NCBI RefSeq assembly: GCF_023544445.1
Contig: NZ_JALPVJ010000014.1
Span: forward strand, 124,001-188,000
Reading direction: 5' to 3'
Length of the DNA: 64,000 nucleotides
From: Actinoplanes sp. M2I2
Lineage (GTDB): Bacteria; Actinomycetota; Actinomycetes; Mycobacteriales; Micromonosporaceae
Part shown: positions 52,339 to 60,830 of the stretch, piece by piece
How positions within the stretch are numbered: position 1 is the first letter of the stretch
How the letters are laid out: each line of letters begins with the position of its first letter
Translations under genes and position numbers: made by a program
Notes under the pieces: model-generated
Seen by the model: the letters and a program-made list of their open reading frames with translations, nothing else
Database searches by the model: none
What the model was told of the DNA's origin: nothing

Positions 52339-52815
52339 GTGACCATCGAGATTCGCAAGGCCGGCCCGGATGACATCGAGGCGATCATCTCCGTGGGACA
52401 GCGAACGTGGCCGACGACGTACGGATTCGCCGGCCCGGAGTACGTCGCCAAGGGCCTGGAGACGTGGTGGTCGACCGAGGCGATCAGGCGAAGTCTCGAG
52501 AACACGACGGTGCTCGTCGCGGAGGAAGACGGATCCGTGATGGGCACGGGGAACATCGACCTGCGGGGCGAGGCTCCGATCATCTGGAAGCTCTACGTGG
52601 TTCCCGAGGCGCAGGGAAGAGGAGTCGGCTCGGCGCTGATCAAAGAACTGTTCGGCTACGCCGATGGCCGCCCCGTACGGCTGGAGTACACCGACGGAAA
52701 CGCGCCGGCAGCCGACTTCTACGCTGCGCACGGGTTCGTCGAGATCCGCCGGGAGGCTGACGAACGTCCCGGGTGGCCCGCGGCCGTATGGGTCGAACGG
52801 CGCCCTGCCGAGTAG
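52339..52815 (+). CDS. GNAT-family N-acetyltransferase
   Basis: The 158-residue protein opens TIEIRKAGPDDIEAI and has the acetyl-CoA motif VVPEAQGRGVGSALIKELF, then RLEYTDGNAPAADFYAAHGFVEI, the usual end of small-molecule GNATs. GTG codons at 52336 and 52339 are both possible starts. The substrate is unknown. Confidence 0.9.
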   Translation: MTIEIRKAGPDDIEAIISVGQRTWPTTYGFAGPEYVAKGLETWWSTEAIRRSLENTTVLVAEEDGSVMGTGNIDLRGEAPIIWKLYVVPEAQGRGVGSALIKELFGYADGRPVRLEYTDGNAPAADFYAAHGFVEIRREADERPGWPAAVWVERRPAE

Positions 52816-53150
52816 TGGCACGCGCACGACGAGCGCGAACCCTGAGACGTCTGGCGTGACGGTGTACGCGGCTCCGCGCGATAGCGGAAAAGTCGCCGAG
52901 GTGGCCGGTCGAGGCCGGAGCGGCGACGAGCTCGGGATCAAGGGTCTTGTCCACGTCGACCGGCCGGGTACTGCGGATCGTCTGCAGCGAGAAACCGCAG
53001 TCGTCGAAGACGTGCCTGAGCTATGCCGTTGATGCCGGCGTCCGGATGCGGCCACCGCACGAAAGCCGCCAACCGGCAACGCTTCCCGGCGCCGATGGAC
53101 CGGACCAGCCTCGATGAAGCGCCCACACCTGAAGCCGGAAGCGCTTTTCC
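52816..53150. other. Intergenic stretch without recognised features
   Basis: This lies between the convergent GNAT and LacI genes. I see no gene, clear terminator or repeat in it. Confidence 0.45.
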
Positions 53151-54152
53151 TCAGCCGGGGTAGGCCGGACCCGTAGTGCCCCGGACGACCAGCCGTGGGG
53201 GGACGACGACCTCGCGCCGGGCGACGGGCGCCCCCTCGAGGCGGTCGGTTGCGCGGGCGACCGCGAGGCGGGTCATCGAGGGGACGTCCTGGGCGACCGT
53301 GGTCAGGTCGACGTGGGCCAGGCGGGCCAGGCTGCTGTCGTCGTAGCCGACCACGCTGATCTCCCCCGGCACGCCGACCCCGGCCCGGGTCAGCACGTCG
53401 AGGACGCCGGTGGCGCAGCGGTCGTTGAAGACGGTGACCGCGGTCGGCCGGTCGGTCAGCAGCGTACGAGCCGCGGCGGCGCCGTCCGACTCGGTGAGGC
53501 CGCCGGGGAGGATCGTCATTCGGTCGCTCAGGCCGTGGCGGCGCATGGCGTCCCGGTAGCCGCGGCGGCGGTCGGCCGCTCCCGGCGCGCGCCCGCCGTC
53601 GATGTGGGCGATCGCGCGGTGACCCAGGCCGGCCAGGTGGTCGACGGCCAGGTGGAGTCCGCGGGCGTCGGCTGTGCGGACGACATCGACCGCGGCGTCG
53701 CGCACCGACCGAGCCAGGACGACGACGGGCCGGCGGGCCGCGAGCCGGGCCAGCACGGCCGCGGTGGACCGGGGGCCGAGCAGGATGAGGGCCTCGCAGC
53801 GGTCGCGGAGCAGGCTGGTGATCGCCTCGGGTTCGTCGCGCTCCGGGGTGACCGCGCTCAGCGCGAGCTCGTACCCGGTTTCGCGGGCGGCCGTATAGAG
53901 GCCGGTCACCAGGTCGGCGTGGAACGGATGCTGGAGGCCGAACACGACACCGAGCAGGCGGCTGCGGCCGCTGCGCAGCAAGCGGGCCCGGCTGTCGGGC
54001 TGATAGCCCAGGGCCTCGGCCGCCTCGAGGACGCGTCGGCGGGTCTCGGCCCCGGCCCCGGGCTCGTCGCGCATGACGATCGAGACCAGAGACTTGGAGA
54101 CTCCGGCCCGCCGGGCCACGTCGGTCAGCGTGGGTCTGCGTTCGTCGCGCAC
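53151..54152 (-). CDS. LacI-family regulator of the sugar operon
   Basis: The 333-residue protein has the LacI helix-turn-helix (PTLTDVARRAGVSKSLVSIV) and hinge (YQPDSRARLLRSGRS), then the sugar-binding fold (LLGVVFGLQHPFHADLVTGL, HLAGLGHRAIAHIDGG, PGEISVVGYDDSSLARLAHVDLTTV). It starts at GTG 54152. Two identical TGGAACGTTCCA palindromes lie in the gap to the divergent Gfo/Idh/MocA gene, so it most likely represses that operon until a sugar or inositol-like ligand binds. Confidence 0.93.
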   Translation of the reverse strand: MRDERRPTLTDVARRAGVSKSLVSIVMRDEPGAGAETRRRVLEAAEALGYQPDSRARLLRSGRSRLLGVVFGLQHPFHADLVTGLYTAARETGYELALSAVTPERDEPEAITSLLRDRCEALILLGPRSTAAVLARLAARRPVVVLARSVRDAAVDVVRTADARGLHLAVDHLAGLGHRAIAHIDGGRAPGAADRRRGYRDAMRRHGLSDRMTILPGGLTESDGAAAARTLLTDRPTAVTVFNDRCATGVLDVLTRAGVGVPGEISVVGYDDSSLARLAHVDLTTVAQDVPSMTRLAVARATDRLEGAPVARREVVVPPRLVVRGTTGPAYPG

Positions 54153-54176
54153 CCCGGACAGCGTAATCGCATCATC

Positions 54177-54248
54177 TGGAACGTTCCAGGGCGCACCTTG
54201 ACCGCGGCCCGTCCCATCGCCGAGCCTGCATCGAGGTGGAACGTTCCA
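54177..54248. promoter_or_regulatory. Twin LacI operators TGGAACGTTCCA
   Basis: The same 12-base perfect palindrome stands at 54177-54188 and 54237-54248, exactly 60 bases apart. The second ends 13 bases before the ATG at 54262 and the first lies 25 bases from the LacI start. The spacing would let a tetramer loop the DNA or a pair of dimers block both promoters. Confidence 0.85.
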
Positions 54249-54261
54249 GAGGAGGCACGGC

Positions 54262-55248
54262 ATGGTGGGAGTCGCTCTGATCGGAGCCGGGCGGATGGGT
54301 CTGTTCCACGGTGAGACGCTGAGCCGGCGGCTGCCGGGCGTGCGCCTCGCCGCGGTCGTCGACCCGGTTCCCGGGGCGGCCGCGAAGCTGGGCGCCGACC
54401 GCGCCTGCGCCGATCCGGCCGAGGTGTGGGACGACCCTCGGGTCGACGCGGTGGTGATCGCGTCCCCGATCCGCTTCCACGCCGAGCTGGCCGTCGCCGC
54501 GGCGCGGGCCGGCAAGCACGTGTTCTGTGAGAAGCCGATGGCGCTGACGCTGTCCGACGCCGACCGGGTCATCGAGGCCGCCCGGGACGCCGGGGTGGTG
54601 CTGCAGACCGGTTTCAACCGGCGGTTCGCGCCGGACTGGGCCGGCGCCCGGAAGCTCATCGACGCGGGACAGGTCGGCACCCCGCGGCTGCTCCGGTCGC
54701 TCACCCGTGATCCCGGCGGCTTCGACCCGGCCCGGGTGGCGGCCGGCACGATCTTCCTGGAGACCCTGATCCACGACTTCGACACGCTGCGGTTCCTCAA
54801 CCCGGGCGCGGAGGCCACGGAGGTGTACACGGCCGCTGACGCCCTGGTCGAGCCGGACTGGCGCGATCGCGGGCTGCTCGACACCGCCGTGGTCACCGTC
54901 CGGTTCTCCAACGGCGCTGTCGGCACGGCCGAGGCTTGTTTCGAGGCGAGTTACGGCTATGACGTCCGCGGCGAGGTGCTCGGCTCGGGTGGCCTGGTCA
55001 CCATGGGCGACGGCCGGCGTACGGGGATGACCTTCTCGGGCCCGGACGGGCGCGTCGCCGACACCGTGCGCGGCGACCAGGAGTTGTTCGCCGGGGCGTA
55101 CACCGCGGAGCTGGCCGCCTTCACCGACGCCGTCCGGTCGGGCGGCGAGGCCCCGGTGACGGGTACGGACGCCCGCGGCGCGCTGGCCATCGCGCTGGCC
55201 GCGGCCGAGTCGGCGCGTACCGGAAAGGTCGCGGAGGTGGCCAAGTGA
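54262..55248 (+). CDS. Gfo/Idh/MocA-family sugar dehydrogenase (inositol-dehydrogenase-like)
   Basis: The 328-residue protein has the N-terminal NAD fold VGVALIGAGRMGLFHGETL, then VVIASPIRFHAELAVAAARAGKHVFCEKPMALT, whose EKP lysine is catalytic, and HDFDTLRFL with the conserved DxxxH-type region. These enzymes oxidise myo-inositol or related polyols and sugars with NAD. GAGGAGG lies just before the ATG. The next gene overlaps by GTGA. Confidence 0.92.
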   Translation: MVGVALIGAGRMGLFHGETLSRRLPGVRLAAVVDPVPGAAAKLGADRACADPAEVWDDPRVDAVVIASPIRFHAELAVAAARAGKHVFCEKPMALTLSDADRVIEAARDAGVVLQTGFNRRFAPDWAGARKLIDAGQVGTPRLLRSLTRDPGGFDPARVAAGTIFLETLIHDFDTLRFLNPGAEATEVYTAADALVEPDWRDRGLLDTAVVTVRFSNGAVGTAEACFEASYGYDVRGEVLGSGGLVTMGDGRRTGMTFSGPDGRVADTVRGDQELFAGAYTAELAAFTDAVRSGGEAPVTGTDARGALAIALAAAESARTGKVAEVAK

Positions 55249-56018
55249 GGCTGGCCGTCTGCGCCGAGATGGTCTTCCTCGACCGGCCGTTCGACGAGCG
55301 GGTCCGGCGCATCCACGATCTCGGCTTCGAGGTGGAGATGTGGAACTGGGCCACCAAGGACCTCGACGCGCTGGCGCGGACCGGCGCCACGATCTCGTCG
55401 ATGACCGGATATCTGACCGGCACGCTGGCCGACCGGGACGGCGCCGAGGAGCTGGTGCGCACCGCCCGCCTGGCCCTCGAGGCGGCCGAGCGTCTCGGCT
55501 GCGCTCGCCTGAACCTGCACGGCACCGGGCTCGACGACCGCGGCCGGCCCGTCGTCCCGGCCGCCGTGGTGACGCCGGCGATGTGGCTCACGGCGGCGCG
55601 GACCCTCAGCCGCCTGGCCGAACTGGGCGAGCGGACCGGGCGTACGTTCACTCTGGAGAATCTCAACACCGCCGTCGACCATCCCGGCACCCCGTTCGCC
55701 CGGGCCGCCGACACGCTGGCGCTGGTCGAGGCCGTGGACAGCCCGCACCTGCGTCTCAACCTCGATCTCTACCACGCCCAGATCGGCGAGGGGAACCTCA
55801 TCGAGCTGGTAGAACGGGCGTTGCCGTGGATCGGCGAGATCCAGGTCGCCGACGTGCCCGGCCGGTGCGAGCCGGGCACCGGGGAAATCCACTACCCGGC
55901 CGTCGCGGCCGCCCTGCGGCGGCTCGGGTATCAGGGCGTGGTCGGGCTCGAGGCCTGGGCGTCCGGCCCGCCCGAGCAGGCGATCGAGCGGTTCCGCACC
56001 GCCTTCACCACGGACTGA
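55245..56018 (+). CDS. Hydroxypyruvate-isomerase/xylose-isomerase-like TIM-barrel protein
   Basis: The 257-residue protein, starting at GTG 55245, resembles the Hyi/OtnI-like sugar isomerase group: VCAEMVFLDRPFDERVRRIHDLGFEVEMWNW, RLNLHGTG, TFTLENLNTAVDHPGTPF with a metal-ligand Glu, LRLNLDLYHAQIGEGNL with Asp and His, IGEIQVADVPGRCEPGTGEI and GLEAWAS. It works with the coupled dehydrogenase, probably on an oxidised sugar or tetronate. Confidence 0.87.
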   Translation: MRLAVCAEMVFLDRPFDERVRRIHDLGFEVEMWNWATKDLDALARTGATISSMTGYLTGTLADRDGAEELVRTARLALEAAERLGCARLNLHGTGLDDRGRPVVPAAVVTPAMWLTAARTLSRLAELGERTGRTFTLENLNTAVDHPGTPFARAADTLALVEAVDSPHLRLNLDLYHAQIGEGNLIELVERALPWIGEIQVADVPGRCEPGTGEIHYPAVAAALRRLGYQGVVGLEAWASGPPEQAIERFRTAFTTD

Positions 56019-56050
56019 CCCGGTCGCCGGCGATCGTCCTCATCGGAGGG

Positions 56051-56824
56051 TCAGGCGCCCGGCTGGGGTGGCCGATAGCAGCAGTCGGAGCAGAATCGTG
56101 GTTCGGGCAGCGTGAAGGCCAGACAGCAGGTCTGCCGGTGCACCGCGACGCGCCCGGCCGCGCCCGGCGTCCACTCGACCAGCGCCCCGAGGTCCAGGGC
56201 GGCGATCAGCGTCGCGATGGCCTCCGGCGCCGAAGCCCCGACCGCCCCGGCGGCGTGCCGGGCGCCGTGCGCGATGTTCGCGGCCAGCGACCCGAGCAGC
56301 AGCCGCCGGCTGAGCCGGACCGACCGTTGGACGGCGGCCAGCAGCGGGTCGACGTGTTCGTCCAGCAGCACCCGGCGCAGCGTTCCCAGCAGCGCGGCCT
56401 CGTCCGGCACCACGGAGATCGCCGGGTTCCCGCTCGCGGCCAGCGGGTCGGAGGGCAGCACCGAGACCGGGGTGCCGGGATGCAGGCCCAGCCGGGCGGA
56501 GGTACGCGGGGCGTCGAAGCGCACCAGGACCTCGGCCGCGGTCACATGCGGCACCCGCCGGGCCGCCACCCAGCCGAACGCGACCGGCAGGGCCAGCCAG
56601 TACGAGTACGACTTCCACACCAGGGCGGCCGAGACGTGCGGCGGGGCGGACCAGCGGCGCTGCCCGGCGGCGAGCAGGCCGGCCGGGTCGTCGGCCAGGG
56701 TGGACGCCGGCACCCAGCCGTCCGGGTCGGTCACCACCAGGTCGGACGCCAGGCCGGGCAGCCCCGTGCTGGTGCCGAAGGCGGCTCTGATCGCGGCCAG
56801 AGCCGGCCCGGCGACATCTTCCAC
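56051..56824 (-). CDS. FhuF-like ferric-siderophore reductase
   Basis: The 257-residue protein ends with QTCCLAFTLPEPRFCSDCCY. The cysteines C233, C234, C245 and C248 give the CCx10CxxC pattern that binds the [2Fe-2S] cluster of FhuF reductases. Upstream parts (ALVWKSYSYWLALPVAFGW, RRLLLGSLAANIAHGA) fit the FhuF/IucA-like helical domain. It should release iron from siderophores in the cytoplasm. No transporter is adjacent. The GTG at 56824 is the likely start. Confidence 0.87.
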   Translation of the reverse strand: MEDVAGPALAAIRAAFGTSTGLPGLASDLVVTDPDGWVPASTLADDPAGLLAAGQRRWSAPPHVSAALVWKSYSYWLALPVAFGWVAARRVPHVTAAEVLVRFDAPRTSARLGLHPGTPVSVLPSDPLAASGNPAISVVPDEAALLGTLRRVLLDEHVDPLLAAVQRSVRLSRRLLLGSLAANIAHGARHAAGAVGASAPEAIATLIAALDLGALVEWTPGAAGRVAVHRQTCCLAFTLPEPRFCSDCCYRPPQPGA

Positions 56825-56965
56825 CCTCCGAGGTATACCCGGCGGGACGGTCCCGATGCGACGCGGGTCTCCGTCGCTGATCGTCACGCGACTGTCACAT
56901 GTTCGCGGGTGCTTCGCCACTCCACCGACCGACGGTGGGACACACCTGGTGAAGGAGGAGGTGAC

Positions 56966-57070
56966 ATGCCGGCAGACGAGGCAGTGGGGTCCGCTGCTGT
57001 CGGCGGTGAACGCGCTGACCTCCCGCCCGCCCCGGCGCTGAGTGTTTCGCTTATGCCCTTGCGCCGGTGA
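56966..57070 (+). CDS. 34-residue peptide with a very strong ribosome site
   Basis: AAGGAGGAGGTGAC (56952-56965) directly precedes ATG 56966. The peptide begins MPADEAVGSAAVGGERADLP and ends PAPALSVSLMPLRR, with an acidic head and basic end. It has no membrane helix. It could be a regulatory or precursor peptide or a translated leader for the reductase gene at 57110. No modifying enzyme gene is evident beside it. The rest of 56825-57109 is promoter-like, with a CGGTGGG/CCACCGACCG inverted stretch near 56920-56940. Confidence 0.5.
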   Translation: MPADEAVGSAAVGGERADLPPAPALSVSLMPLRR

Positions 57071-57109
57071 GCCATTCAACGTCTCACCGCGGGACGCTGT
57101 ACTGAACGC

Positions 57110-57922
57110 ATGACACTTCTCATCGGCGGTAACGGCAAGACCGGGCGGCGGGTCGCCGAGCGACTCACCCGGCTGGGCCTCGACGTACGGATCGCCTCCC
57201 GGCACAGCGCGACCCGGTTCGACTGGGACGACGAGTCGAGCTGGAAGCCCGCCCTGGACGGCCGGCGCGCCGTCTACGTCACCTTCCATCCCGACCTGGG
57301 ACTGCCCGGCGCGGCCGAGAAGGTCGGCGCCTTCGCCGACCTGGCCGCCGGCGCCGGGGTGGAGCGACTGGTCCTGCTGTCCGGGCGGGGTGAGCCGCTC
57401 GCGCAGGCGGCCGAGCAGCGCGTCCGCGAGGCGGGCACCGGGTGGACGATCGTCACCTGCAGCTGGTTCGCGCAGAACTTCAGCGAGGACTTCCTGGCCG
57501 GGGCGGTGGCCGGCGGCGACATCCGGCTCCCGGCGGGCGACGTGGCCGAGCCGTTCGTCGACGCCGACGACATCGCCGACGTGGTGGCCGCCGCGCTCAC
57601 CGACCCGCGCCACCGGGGCCGGCGCTACGAGCTGACCGGCCCCCGGGCGCTCACCTTCGCCGAGGTCGCGGCCGAGCTGAGCCGGGCCACCGGCCGCGAC
57701 ATCCGCTACACGGCGATCGGCCACGACGAGTACGAGGGTGTCCTGCGCGACGCCGGGCTGCCGGTGGAGCTGGGCGAGATGTTCCGCGGCATCCTGGACG
57801 GCCGCAACGCCCAGCCGGCCGACGGGGTGCGGGAGGCGCTCGGCCGCCCGGCGCGGGACTTCGCCGGGTACGCGACCCGGGCCGCCGCCACCGGGGTGTG
57901 GGGCTCGGCACCGGTACGGTGA
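57110..57922 (+). CDS. NmrA-type NAD(P)H-binding protein
   Basis: The 270-residue protein has a Rossmann start (MTLLIGGNGKTGRRVAERLTR) with the GxxGxxG variant of NmrA/atypical SDRs. ASRHSATRFDW, LVLLSGRGEPLAQAAE, TIVTCSWFAQNFSEDFL and VDADDIADVVAAAL are standard. It lacks the SDR Tyr-Lys pair and may be a redox sensor or a quinone or azo reductase. The interrupted AraC gene follows after 4 bases. Confidence 0.88.
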   Translation: MTLLIGGNGKTGRRVAERLTRLGLDVRIASRHSATRFDWDDESSWKPALDGRRAVYVTFHPDLGLPGAAEKVGAFADLAAGAGVERLVLLSGRGEPLAQAAEQRVREAGTGWTIVTCSWFAQNFSEDFLAGAVAGGDIRLPAGDVAEPFVDADDIADVVAAALTDPRHRGRRYELTGPRALTFAEVAAELSRATGRDIRYTAIGHDEYEGVLRDAGLPVELGEMFRGILDGRNAQPADGVREALGRPARDFAGYATRAAATGVWGSAPVR

Positions 57923-57926
57923 GCGG

Positions 57927-58904
57927 GTGGACGCGCTGACCGGATTGCTCGACGGGCCCCGCGCCCGGGGGGCGTTCCTGCTGCGCTCGGTCCTGGATCC
58001 ACCGTGGTCGCTGCGGATCCAGGACGGCTCGCCGCTGTCGCTGATCACGCTGGTGCGCGGCGAGGCGTAGATCGTCAAGCGCGACGCCGGGCCGGTCCGC
58101 ATCGAGCCCGGCGACGTGGCCGTCGTGGCCGGCACCGAGCCGTACGACGTGGCCGACTCCCCCGGCACCGCGCCGCAGATCGTCATCCATCCCGGCCAGC
58201 GCTGCGAATCGGTGGACGGCACCGAGATGGCGATGACCGGCCAGGGGGTCCGCACGTGGGGCGCGGCCGCGGACGGCGCGACCGTGCTGATCAGCGGTAC
58301 GTACCAGATGCACAGCGAGGTCAGCCGGCGCCTGCTCGACGCGTTGCCCGGGCTGCTCATCCGACCGGCCGAGGCGGGCGACCAGGCGCTCATCGACCTG
58401 CTCGTACGGGAGATGACCGGCACCGAGCCGGCCCAGGACCTGGTGCTCGACCGCCTGCTCGACCTGGTGCTCGTGTCGGTGCTGCGATCGTGGCTGGCCG
58501 CGCCGTCCGACGACGCCCCGGGCTGGCAGCGGGCGCAGGCCGACCCGGTGGTGGGCCCGGCGCTGCGTCTCGTCCACGACGACCCCTCGTACGGCTGGAC
58601 CGCGGCCTCGCTGGCCGCCCGCACGGGCGTTTCCCGGGCCTCGCTCGCGCGCCGGTTCACCGAGGTCGTGGGCGAGTCGCCGATGGCCTACCTGACCGGC
58701 TGGCGGCTCACCCTGGCGGCCGATCTGCTGCGCCAGGACGACGCGACGCTCGAGGCCGTCGCCCGGCGGGTCGGGTACGGCAGCGCGTTCGCGCTGAGCA
58801 CGGCGTTCAAGCGCGAGCGCGGGGTCAGCCCCCAGGAGTACCGCCGCCGTCCGGCCCTCGCGCCGCACCCCTCTCCCCTGCCCCGCGTGGTGCGGCTCAC
58901 GTGA
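57927..58904 (+). pseudogene. AraC-family regulator interrupted by an amber codon
   Basis: From GTG 57927 one frame encodes an AraC regulator of about 325 codons: a cupin-like N-terminal domain (SLRIQDGSPLSLITLVRGEA, DVAVVAGTEPYDVADSPG) and a C-terminal double helix-turn-helix (WTAASLAARTGVSRASLARRF, LEAVARRVGYGSAFALSTAFKRERGVSPQEYRRR). TAG at 58068-58070 stops it after GEA; homology continues at once with IVKRDAG, and Trp (TGG) is expected at this place. The rest is intact, so this is a fresh nonsense mutation, a sequencing error or a case of readthrough. Internal starts would lose part of the sensor domain. Confidence 0.85.
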
Positions 58905-59107
58905 GCTGAGCCCGGAGTGAGTGTCAGACACCCCAGGGTCGGGAGGAAGCGGCCGCCGTGCTCGGGTGGGCCGCCCGACGTGCTCCTGTGCCGCGCAGGC
59001 CGTGATCTATGCCCTGGGGCGGGGGCCGGACTCCGTCCCGGGCCCGATGACCCCGACCCGCGCCCGCCCTAGATTGATCTCCATCACCGAACCGGCGAGG
59101 AGACGAC

Positions 59108-60016
59108 ATGGCTGAGGAATTCACGGTCGGCGAGCGGCTGACCGGCACGCTGACGCGGGCGCGCGCCGCCGCCGACGGCCCGGTCGGCTCCGGCCACCTG
59201 CTGTTCTCGGCGGCGTACGACAAAGAAGTGGCGCCGTTGCTGGGCGCGTTCGACATCACGTCGCTGGTGGTCCTCACGGTCCTGCGGGACCCGGACGCCC
59301 CGGTCGATTCGGGCGAGGAGACCAGCGCGCGAGGCACGGACGGCCGGACTGTCCCGGTCTCGGCCGTCGCGGCCACCGCGCTGAGCCGGGCCCAGGACTC
59401 CCCGGTGGCCTTGCTGGCGGCGTTGCTCGCCGACCCCGCCTTCGGGGCGTCGGCGGTCGTCCGGGCCTGCGGGGTCGCTCCCGGCGAGGTACGCCAGGCC
59501 GCTCTCGACGGCCGACCGCCGCAGCGCGCCGACCGCCTGGCGCCCGAGCTGCGGCCGGCCCGGGACGCGCTGATCGGGCGGGTCCGTTACCGGGGCCGGG
59601 GGCTGCGCGACCGCCTGCTGTTCTCGGTGCTGGCCCGTCAGAGCAACCACGCCGCCCGGCCGGTGCTGTGGGCCCGGCTCGAGGCGGACGAGCGCGCCCG
59701 CGGCGAGAACCGGCCTACCCGTACCGATGACGTGCTGCTCGCCATGCTGGTCACGCATGAGGTGGCGGCGGCTTATCCCCATCTCTCGCGGGTCGCCAAG
59801 GACGGTTATGGCGGTGGGGAGAGGCTGCTCGCGGAGGGCGTCGACCAGGCACGGGTGCGCGCCGCGCGGATCGACGGGCCCGACGCGGTGCCGCCGGCGA
59901 AGATCCTGGTGCCGGGGCCGGACTGGACCGAGGACACCGGCGTGCTGCTCGACCGGTTGACCGCCCACCCCGGCAACCGAGCCGCCCGGCTGCTCCAGAG
60001 CCTGCGTACCGTCTGA
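59108..60016 (+). CDS. Clp-N-like repeat protein without ATPase
   Basis: The 302-residue protein looks like Clp N-terminal (ClpC/ClpB repeat) helical bundles: FTVGERLTGTLTRARAAADG, GSGHLLFSAAYDKEVAPLLGAFDIT, VALLAALLADPAFGASAVVRACGV, and a second, more diverged half (DRLLFSVLARQSNHAARPVL, DDVLLAMLVTHEVAAAYP). No Walker motifs are present. It may be a substrate adaptor or an antibiotic-binding decoy; that is inference. GAGGAG precedes the ATG. Confidence 0.65.
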   Translation: MAEEFTVGERLTGTLTRARAAADGPVGSGHLLFSAAYDKEVAPLLGAFDITSLVVLTVLRDPDAPVDSGEETSARGTDGRTVPVSAVAATALSRAQDSPVALLAALLADPAFGASAVVRACGVAPGEVRQAALDGRPPQRADRLAPELRPARDALIGRVRYRGRGLRDRLLFSVLARQSNHAARPVLWARLEADERARGENRPTRTDDVLLAMLVTHEVAAAYPHLSRVAKDGYGGGERLLAEGVDQARVRAARIDGPDAVPPAKILVPGPDWTEDTGVLLDRLTAHPGNRAARLLQSLRTV

Positions 60017-60115
60017 CCACCCACCCGGGGCGGCAGCCTCGCCTGCGTCCTGATCTGCTGGCGCCGACTGGTCGACTGACTTGAGGAGGATCGTGGTAGC
60101 TGCCGCTAGCTGTAG

Positions 60116-60454
60116 TCAGCCCTTCGGCCGGTGGACCGCGAGGAACTCGAGGATCGTCCGGCCCGCGGCGGTTGGCCGACGGCCCGTGTAGTCGCACTCG
60201 ACACAGCCGACGTCCCCGATCTCCTCCGGCTTCCGGGCGAACCATGCACGCCCCTGGGCGACGCGCCGCCAAGCGTCCCGGTCGCCGGCGTTCGGATTGC
60301 CGCGGGCCCTGCGTTCGGCCACCCAGTCCTGGAAGGCGCGCTGCTCTTCCTCGTGCCACGCCTGAATATCTCTCGCCCGCTCCTCCCGAGCGTCCGCCCC
60401 GGTGCAGCGCGGGCAGTCCTCGTCGAGCGGTGGCAACTCCAGTCCGCCCATCAT
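60116..60454 (-). CDS. Small protein with two CxxC pairs
   Basis: The protein of about 112 residues has ELPPLDEDCPRCTGADA near the start and VGCVECDYTGRRPTAAGRTI near the end. Four cysteines are spaced as in zinc-ribbon or DnaJ-type CxxCxG fingers, separated by a charged helix (REERARDIQAWHEEEQRAFQDWVAERRARG). It is likely a cytoplasmic zinc protein of unknown function. GGAG lies close before the double ATG at 60454/60451. Confidence 0.65.
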   Translation of the reverse strand: MMGGLELPPLDEDCPRCTGADAREERARDIQAWHEEEQRAFQDWVAERRARGNPNAGDRDAWRRVAQGRAWFARKPEEIGDVGCVECDYTGRRPTAAGRTILEFLAVHRPKG

Positions 60455-60493
60455 GGTCTCCAATCTGGCCGGTCCCTGTCGAGGGTCGATTGT

Positions 60494-60616
60494 ATGGCGG
60501 CGATTGCCAACCGACGGCCCCTCGGGCGCCCACCTCAGCTGTCGGATTCCGAGGTCGTTGCACTGATGGCCATGGCCGAGTCAGTGCGGACGCTTCGGCA
60601 CCCGCCACGGTCGTGC
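60494..60616 (+). pseudogene. Transposase N-terminal remnant
   Basis: The frame reads IANRRPLGRPPQLSDSEVVALMAMAESV, the N-terminal signature (LGRPPKLSDAEL) of a DDE transposase group I associate with IS982/IS4-like elements. It loses homology after about 30 residues. No terminal inverted repeats or catalytic domain are visible within 60464-60828, so this is a scar of an old insertion next to the ribbon-helix-helix gene. Confidence 0.6.
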
Positions 60617-60767
60617 TGACTCCGCGCGGCGCCCTACCGGGACATCAAAAGCCCTGCCTGTCCGCGTTCGCTGACGTCCTTCGAAGGCCGTCGGCGCTCG
60701 ATCTGGGCTGGACACCGTCGGTGGTGGCTGGCTTCCGGAGCCGTGCGTGTGCCATCCAGCGCCACGA

Positions 60768-60830
60768 TGGCACCACTATGACGTCATAGACGCTTGCAGT
60801 TGTGCCACCCGTGTGCCACGATGGTGCCAT
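60768..60830. promoter_or_regulatory. Operator cluster before the ribbon-helix-helix gene
   Basis: CTATGACGTCATAG at 60776-60789 is a perfect 14-base palindrome. TGTGCCA occurs at 60801 and 60812 and TGGTGCCA at 60822, at 10- to 11-base steps on one face of the helix. TGGCACCA at 60768 is the inverse copy. Arrays of short sites at helical spacing are typical of ribbon-helix-helix proteins, so autoregulation is likely. Confidence 0.65.
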
